Assembly: GCA_023265175.1 (NCBI GenBank)
Contig: JAHFUI010000007.1
Span: 19,972-64,845, forward strand
DNA: 44,874 bases
Source of the DNA: Acidobacteriota bacterium
GTDB taxonomy: Bacteria; Acidobacteriota; Vicinamibacteria; Vicinamibacterales; CAVVIG01
Direction of reading: 5' to 3'
Shown here: positions 37,768 through 44,874 of the stretch, in pieces
Layout of the letters: each line of letters begins with the position of its first letter
How positions within the stretch are numbered: position 1 is the first letter of the stretch
The notes under the pieces: generated by a model
Seen by the model: the letters and a program-made list of their open reading frames with translations, nothing else
The model's database searches: none
Told to the model about the DNA's origin: nothing
Made by a program: the position numbers and the translations under genes

Positions 37768-38667
37768 ATGCCTGCCATCGAATTCGATGACGTCGGTTAT
37801 GGTCGGGCGGACGCCGCTCGCGTGCTCGAGCATTTCAATCTGAGCATCGAGACCGGCGAGGTCATGGCGTTGGTCGGCCGAAGCGGCGCCGGCAAGACGA
37901 CTGTTTTGAAGCTCGTCAACCGTTTGCTGTTGCCGCAGAACGGCCGGGTGCGGGTCGAGGGCAGGGACACGCGCGACTGGGATCCGATTCGGCTGCGCCG
38001 ATCCGTCGGCTACGTGATTCAGGAGGTCGGCCTGTTTCCGCACATGAGCGTGAGCGGCAACATTGCCGTGGTGCCTCGCCTTGAGGGATGGAGCGCCGCA
38101 CGCATTGCCGCGCGGGTAGACGAGCTGCTGGAACTGATCGGACTGTCGCCACAGATGTACGGCACTCGTTGGCCCGACGAGCTGTCAGGCGGACAACGCC
38201 AGCGGGTGGGCGTGGCGCGGGCGCTCGCTGCCGATCCGCCGGTGCTGCTGATGGACGAACCGTTCGGCGCGCTCGATCCGGTGACGCGCGCCGAGCTGCA
38301 GGTCGAGTTCCGTCGCATTCAGGACCGCTTGCGCAAGACCGTGATCATCGTCACGCACGACATGGGCGAGGCATTGAAGCTCGCTGACCGCGTGGCGATC
38401 CTGGAGGAAGGTCGACTCATCGCCTGCGATCGGCCCGACGCCATTGTGAAGTCGACGGATCCGCGCGTGCGCCGGTTGCTCAATACGATCACCCTCCTGC
38501 CCGGCGCCAACGAGGGACAGCCCTCAGCCGAGCGCGAGAGTCCACGCTCGAGCGCGAGGTCTTCAGCGCTCGGGGGTGAAGCTCCATCCGCCTCGCCCGA
38601 GGCCGAGAGTCTACGCTCGAGGCCGAGGTCTTCAGCGGATGGGGGTGGGGGCCCCATCCGCCTGTAA
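37768..38667 (+). CDS. OpuCA/EgtV-like ABC transporter ATPase
   Basis: The ATPase of an importer of the osmoprotectant or ergothioneine type, 299 residues. Walker A GRSGAGKTT (37-45), Q-loop VIQEVGLFPHMSV, signature LSGGQRQRVGVARAL (139-153), Walker B VLLMDEP and H-loop VIIVTHDMGEALKLADR are all there. Instead of CBS domains it ends in a tail of about 50 residues (from about 252) encoded by two 69-base tandem repeats, giving Ser/Arg/Glu-rich low-complexity sequence. The permease-binding protein gene follows 3 bases after the stop. Confidence 0.9.
   Translation: MPAIEFDDVGYGRADAARVLEHFNLSIETGEVMALVGRSGAGKTTVLKLVNRLLLPQNGRVRVEGRDTRDWDPIRLRRSVGYVIQEVGLFPHMSVSGNIAVVPRLEGWSAARIAARVDELLELIGLSPQMYGTRWPDELSGGQRQRVGVARALAADPPVLLMDEPFGALDPVTRAELQVEFRRIQDRLRKTVIIVTHDMGEALKLADRVAILEEGRLIACDRPDAIVKSTDPRVRRLLNTITLLPGANEGQPSAERESPRSSARSSALGGEAPSASPEAESLRSRPRSSADGGGGPIRL
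38534..38664. repeat. Two 69-base tandem units in the ABC ATPase 3' end
   Basis: Two copies, 69 bases apart, of CGAGAGTCCACGCTCGAG and GCGAGGTCTTCAGCG up to GGGGGTG and CCATCCGCC. The second copy is immediately followed by the stop. A looser relative (GCGAGGATGGCGAGTTTTCG and on to GGGGGTGGAG) occurs at 39646-39695 in the next gene. Confidence 0.75.
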
Positions 38668-38670
38668 AAG

Positions 38671-40287
38671 ATGATGGCCGTCATCCGGTTCTGGCTGGCG
38701 CACCGGAGCGAGCTCGCGTCTGCGTTCGGGCAACACGTCCTGCTGGTGGCCGTCTCGACGCTCGTCGCGGTCGCGTTGGGGGTGCCGCTGGGCGTGTTTG
38801 CCGCACGCCGTCCACGTCTGAGCGCGCCGCTCGTGGGTCTGGCCAATGTGGTTCAGACGGTGCCGAGCCTCGCGATGTTCGGGTTTCTGCTGCCGGTGCC
38901 GTTGCTGGGCGGCGTCGGCGCACGCGCGGCGATCGTGGTCTTGATTCTGTACGGCCTGCTGCCGATCGTGCGCACGACGATCGCCGGTCTCACCGGCATT
39001 GATCGATCGATCCGTGAAGCCGGCGTGGCGATGGGGATGGCTCCGGGCGAGCTGCTGTGGCAGGTGGAACTGCCGCTCGCGCTGCCCTCCATTGTCGCCG
39101 GCGTGCGCGTCGCCGCCGTGGTTGGCGTCGGATCGGCGACGATTGCGGCTGCCATCGGCGCAGGCGGTCTCGGCGAGTACATCTACCGCGGCCTGTCGAT
39201 GGTCGACTCCACCGTCATCCTCGCCGGCGCGATTCCGGCTGCGCTGCTGGCGCTGGCGGTCGACGGCGGATTGCTCTGGGTGGAGCGCCGCCTGTCTGCG
39301 CGGCGTCATTCGCGTTCGCGGCGCCTCGCCGCGGGTCTTGCCGTCGCCGTCATCGCCATCGTCGTCATCTCGAGCAGCGCGCTCGCCGGGCGATCGGCCC
39401 GCACGATCGTCGTCGGATCGAAGAATTTCACCGAGCAGGTGATTCTCGGCGAGCTCGTCGCGCAGACCATCGAGCGCAAGACGGGGCTCGCTGTCCAGCG
39501 GCGCCTGAACCTGGGCGGCACGCTGATCTGCGATCGCGCCCTTCTCGGCGGCGACATCGACGTCTACGTCGAGTACACCGGCACCTCGCTCACCGCGGTC
39601 TTCCATCAGCCGCTCTCGACCGATCCGAAGAGCGCCAGCGGCTCGCGCGAGGATGGCGAGTTTTCGAGCGCCGCAGCGCGGGCGAACGGGGGTGGAGCCA
39701 CTCGAGCCTTGGGAAAAGACGTGTACGATCGCGTTCGTGATCTGTACGCGCGCACCGGTCGCACGCTTCTGCCGCCGCTCGGGTTCGACAACACGTTCGC
39801 CATTCTCGTCCGTGGCCGGGATGCGCGCGCCCTCGGCTTGCGCACGATCGACGATGCCGCGCGTGAAACGCCGCGGTGGCGCGCCGGCTTTGGGTACGAG
39901 TTTCTGGACCGGCCGGATGGGTATCCCGGACTGGCGAAGACATACGGCCTGCGATTTCTCGACTCGCCACACGTGATGGACTTGACCCTGAGTTATCGCG
40001 CGCTCGCCTCGGGGCAGGTCGATCTGATCGCGGGCGACGCGACGGCCGGCTTGATCAAGGGCCTGGATCTCTTCCGCCTCGAAGACAACCGTCACTACTT
40101 CCCGCCCTACGATGCGGCGCCGGTTGCTCGCGCTGAGACACTGCTGCGCTACCCGCGCGTGCGCCTTGCACTGGACGCGCTGGCCGGGCGCATTTCAGCG
40201 GCCGACATGCAGGCGATGAACTACGCGGCCGACGCGCTGCACGAGGATCCCGCGACCATCGCCAAGCGGTTTCTGGCAGACAAGTGA
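38671..40287 (+). CDS. Permease/substrate-binding fusion of OpuC/EgtU-type importer
   Basis: A 538-residue protein that joins a permease with about six membrane helices (about 20-240, including the EAA-type loop REAGVAMGMAPGELLWQVELP) to a periplasmic binding domain starting at RTIVVGSKNFTEQVILGE. The SKNFTEQ motif and LGGTLICDRALLGGDIDVY, VEYTGTSLTAVF are typical of glycine betaine, choline or carnitine binding proteins and of EgtU. Such fusions include the ergothioneine importers of Helicobacter and Streptococcus, so EgtU is a real alternative to an osmoprotectant role. Residues 320-349 of the binding domain (SASGSREDGEFSSAAARANG and on) look like an in-frame repeat insertion. Confidence 0.9.
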   Translation: MMAVIRFWLAHRSELASAFGQHVLLVAVSTLVAVALGVPLGVFAARRPRLSAPLVGLANVVQTVPSLAMFGFLLPVPLLGGVGARAAIVVLILYGLLPIVRTTIAGLTGIDRSIREAGVAMGMAPGELLWQVELPLALPSIVAGVRVAAVVGVGSATIAAAIGAGGLGEYIYRGLSMVDSTVILAGAIPAALLALAVDGGLLWVERRLSARRHSRSRRLAAGLAVAVIAIVVISSSALAGRSARTIVVGSKNFTEQVILGELVAQTIERKTGLAVQRRLNLGGTLICDRALLGGDIDVYVEYTGTSLTAVFHQPLSTDPKSASGSREDGEFSSAAARANGGGATRALGKDVYDRVRDLYARTGRTLLPPLGFDNTFAILVRGRDARALGLRTIDDAARETPRWRAGFGYEFLDRPDGYPGLAKTYGLRFLDSPHVMDLTLSYRALASGQVDLIAGDATAGLIKGLDLFRLEDNRHYFPPYDAAPVARAETLLRYPRVRLALDALAGRISAADMQAMNYAADALHEDPATIAKRFLADK

Positions 40288-40340
40288 CGCGCGGTCACCC
40301 GTTACGATGATGATACGATGACTGTTTTGAGGACTTGGTG

Positions 40341-43076
<2,736 letters not shown>

Positions 43077-43098
43077 TGCTTTGAAGCGCGGCGCTGGC

Positions 43099-43172
43099 TC
43101 ACCACCATGGACACCATGGACACAAAGGTAAGGCCAGTTGGTTTTATTCTTTGTGTCCATCGTGTCCTTTGT
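43099..43172. repeat. Family A hairpin repeat between acnA and queG
   Basis: The left arm is CTCACCACCATGGACACCAT then GGACACAAAGG. The right arm is TTCTTTGTGTCCATCGTGTC and CTTTGTGGTTGATC. The arms pair with few mismatches around a loop that includes TTTTATT. It could act as a terminator for acnA. Confidence 0.88.
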
Positions 43173-43184
43173 GGTTGATCAGAG

Positions 43185-44153
43185 TTGAAATCAGAAGACG
43201 TGCTCACATCGACCGCTGTCAAGCAAAAGGCCCGCGAGCTGGGCCTCGACGCGTGCGGGATCGCGCCGGCCGCGGATCTGCCGGAGCTGCAATTCTTTAC
43301 GGAATGGATCCGTCGCGGTTATGCGGGCACGATGAGCTATCTCACTCGGTCGGCGTCGCGCCGGGCCGATGTCCGCAACGTCCTTCCGTCGGCGCGAATC
43401 GTCATCGCCACCGCCACCAACTACAACACGGACAGACCGTACTCGACCGAGTGCGTGGCTCCTCGACGCGCGCACATCGCCCGCTACGCGTGGGGCGACG
43501 ACTATCACGACGTGATTCTGCGCCGGCTGGAGGCACTCGTGACCTGGATGCGCGAGGTATCGTCGGAGCCGTTCGACGCGCGCCCGTATGTCGACACCGG
43601 GCCCGTGCAGGAGCGCGTGTACGCGCAGCATGCCGGCATCGGATGGATCGGAAAGAACACGTGCGTGATCAATCCCGAGCTGGGATCGTGGACGTTCCTC
43701 GGCGAAATCATCTGCAGCCTGGCGCTCGATGTCGACGCGCCCGCCATGGATCAGTGCGGGACGTGCACGCTGTGTCTGGAGGCCTGCCCGACCCACGCGC
43801 TGGTCTCGCCCGGCGTCCTCGACTCGACACGGTGCATCTCATACTTGACCATCGAGCTGCGCGATCCAATCCCCGAGCCGCTGCGCGCCGGCGTCGGCGC
43901 GCATGTCTACGGCTGCGACGTCTGCCAGGAGGTCTGCCCGTGGAACGCGGCGCCGCCTTCGTCTGACGATTCGGCGTGGCAGCCGCGGCCGATATGGGAT
44001 GGCGCGGATCTGCTGACGCTTGCCGCGAAGACCGACGAGGAACTGCGTGACGCTCTCCGTGGCAGCGCGATGCGTCGAACGAAGATCGGCGGCTTGCGCC
44101 GCAATCTGGATGTGGCCGCACGAAACGCGCAAGGAGCATTCGGCCGCCATTGA
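43185..44153 (+). CDS. queG: Epoxyqueuosine reductase
   Basis: A 322-residue cobalamin- and iron-sulfur-dependent enzyme that makes the last step of queuosine in tRNA. VDTGPVQERVYAQHAGIGWI followed by GKNTCVINPELG is the family core. Two [4Fe-4S] motifs follow: CGTCTLCLEACPT and CDVCQEVCPWN. It is shorter than E. coli QueG because the C-terminal HEAT-like part is missing or reduced, as in many bacteria. The probable start is TTG 12 bases past a family A repeat, without a clear Shine-Dalgarno. Confidence 0.93.
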   Translation: MKSEDVLTSTAVKQKARELGLDACGIAPAADLPELQFFTEWIRRGYAGTMSYLTRSASRRADVRNVLPSARIVIATATNYNTDRPYSTECVAPRRAHIARYAWGDDYHDVILRRLEALVTWMREVSSEPFDARPYVDTGPVQERVYAQHAGIGWIGKNTCVINPELGSWTFLGEIICSLALDVDAPAMDQCGTCTLCLEACPTHALVSPGVLDSTRCISYLTIELRDPIPEPLRAGVGAHVYGCDVCQEVCPWNAAPPSSDDSAWQPRPIWDGADLLTLAAKTDEELRDALRGSAMRRTKIGGLRRNLDVAARNAQGAFGRH

Positions 44154-44202
44154 CGGCTTGCGAAGGGTCGTGGGGCGTTATCATCGGGGGAGACGGGTAT
44201 CC

Positions 44203-44238
44203 TTCAGATCCCCACTTTCTCACTTCCTCACTTCTTGA
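44203..44238. repeat. Single-arm family D repeat before yqgE
   Basis: CAGATCCCCACTTTCTCACT then TCCTCACTTCTTGAC matches the right arm of the family D elements at 20589-20698 and 30511-30604. No left arm is seen. Confidence 0.65.
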
Positions 44239-44248
44239 CGTGAACAAA

Positions 44249-44830
44249 ATGCCCTCCCTGGCGCCCTCGATGCTGCTCTCGATGCCGCAGCTCGTCCATC
44301 CGGATTTCAACCGCACGGTCGTCCTGTTGTGCAAGCACGACCAGACGGGAGCGTTTGGCCTCGTGGTGAATCGCCCGCTCGTGACGAGCGGTCCGGTGGT
44401 CGTCGAGGTCCGGGCGGAAAGCGACCTGGTGGAGCGTAAGAGCACCGGATCGAGCGAGCGTGAGCTGCAGGTCTGGGTCGGGGGACCGGTGGAACCGCAG
44501 CGCAGTTGGATTCTCGTCGGCCACGACGAAGATGCGGCCGAGGAGCAGCGCGGCGGCCGGATCGCCGATGGGCTGTACCTCTCGACCTCTCCGGATCTGC
44601 TGTACCGGTTGCTCGGGTCCAAGCCACCGCGGCGCACGCGATTGATCGTCGGCTATGCGGGGTGGGGGCCAGGCCAGCTGGACGCCGAGATCCAGGAGTC
44701 CGCTTGGTTGATCAGCGACGTCGATCGCGAGCTGATCTTCACGACTCCGGCGGATCGCATGTGGGAAGCCGCGATACGCCGTCTGGGGGCCGATCCCGCC
44801 ACGCTACAAATCTCGCGCGGCGTGCATTGA
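44249..44830 (+). CDS. YqgE/AlgH family protein
   Basis: A 193-residue protein of the UPF0301 (YqgE/AlgH) family, of unknown biochemical function. The start MPSLAPSMLLSMPQLVHPDF followed by NRTVVLLCKHDQTGAFGLVV and NRPL is the family N-terminus. WVGGPVEPQRSWILVGHD and LIVGYAGWGPGQLDAEIQES, AWLI are further signatures. An in-frame GTG three codons upstream (44240) could also be used. A family D repeat arm abuts the start and there is no clear Shine-Dalgarno. The remaining bases to the window end show nothing. Confidence 0.93.
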   Translation: MPSLAPSMLLSMPQLVHPDFNRTVVLLCKHDQTGAFGLVVNRPLVTSGPVVVEVRAESDLVERKSTGSSERELQVWVGGPVEPQRSWILVGHDEDAAEEQRGGRIADGLYLSTSPDLLYRLLGSKPPRRTRLIVGYAGWGPGQLDAEIQESAWLISDVDRELIFTTPADRMWEAAIRRLGADPATLQISRGVH

Positions 44831-44874
44831 GTGGAGGCTGGGGGCCGAGCGTCGATTCGATGTCGTGAGGCTTC

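Noticed and set aside
40288-40340. Riboswitch or iron-responsive leader before acnA
   Set aside because: The gap is only about 50 bases, with no conserved structure that I can recognise; only a ribosome binding site is supported.

Overview
The window looks like chromosome of a GC-rich, Gram-negative bacterium. Housekeeping proteins, lipid A genes (lpxD, lpxB), signal-peptide and outer-membrane-type proteins and overall style fit Acidobacteriota, most probably the Vicinamibacteria side of the phylum. That placement is my inference from protein style and remembered relatives, not from a search. Almost every gene is a recognisable bacterial family. I see no phage, no insertion sequence, no CRISPR array and no obvious defence island apart from one ParE/RHH toxin-antitoxin pair.

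Layout. 1-7.2 kb (minus strand) is a translation cluster: hup, tRNA-Val, thrS, infC (rare AUC start), rpmI, rplT, pheS, pheT and the start of a ZapB-like coiled-coil gene. 7.4-10.0 kb (minus) holds an envC-like gene followed by an S41 protease gene, both lacking catalytic residues, behind the wreck of a phosphodiesterase gene. 10.1-11.5 kb (plus) is ruvX-mltG. 11.6-17.2 kb (minus) is ymdB-like, xseA, xseB, ispA, tlyA-like and nadK. 17.2-18.5 kb has an Hsp20 remnant, an intact hsp20 with a very clear promoter, an rpoZ-like gene and a small membrane protein. 18.5-22.5 kb (minus) has gatC-gatA and a translationally coupled metallopeptidase/ATP-grasp pair. 22.6-25.0 kb (plus) has the MEMO1 and AMMECR1 members of the AmmeMemoRadiSam set plus a PRPP-synthetase-like gene. 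25.0-29.1 kb (minus) is more accessory: a hypothetical gene, a Uma2 nuclease, the toxin-antitoxin pair, nfo and a YdjM-like membrane hydrolase. 29.2-37.8 kb is mainly an envelope operon (lpxD, beta-barrel-like protein, M16 peptidase, M16-like partner, lpxB) beside an S1/P1-type nuclease and an mgtC-like gene. 37.8-40.3 kb is an OpuC/EgtU-type ABC importer, then acnA, queG and yqgE.

The most striking property is the gaps. Nearly every intergenic space is filled by short low-complexity repeats, usually built as two opposed arms that can fold into a long imperfect hairpin. At least five unrelated sequence families recur: (A) CACAAAGG/GGACAC, (B) GTCGACTG/CGTCAG, (C) GGTAATCGGGT, (D) GAGGATGT and (E) AGTAACGAAGC inverted repeats. 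They also run into genes. They supply the C-terminus and stop codon of xseA, gatA, nfo and the ymdB-like gene, a linker of about 85 residues inside XseA, and apparently the signal peptide and a linker of the second M16 protein. Several genes whose start codon abuts a repeat lack a visible Shine-Dalgarno sequence.

Candidates for little-described biology are the repeat families and their use as coding sequence, the ATP-grasp/zinc-peptidase pair, the AMMECR1/MEMO1/PRPP-synthetase-like cluster without its radical SAM partner, and the paired inactive EnvC/CtpA-like proteins.
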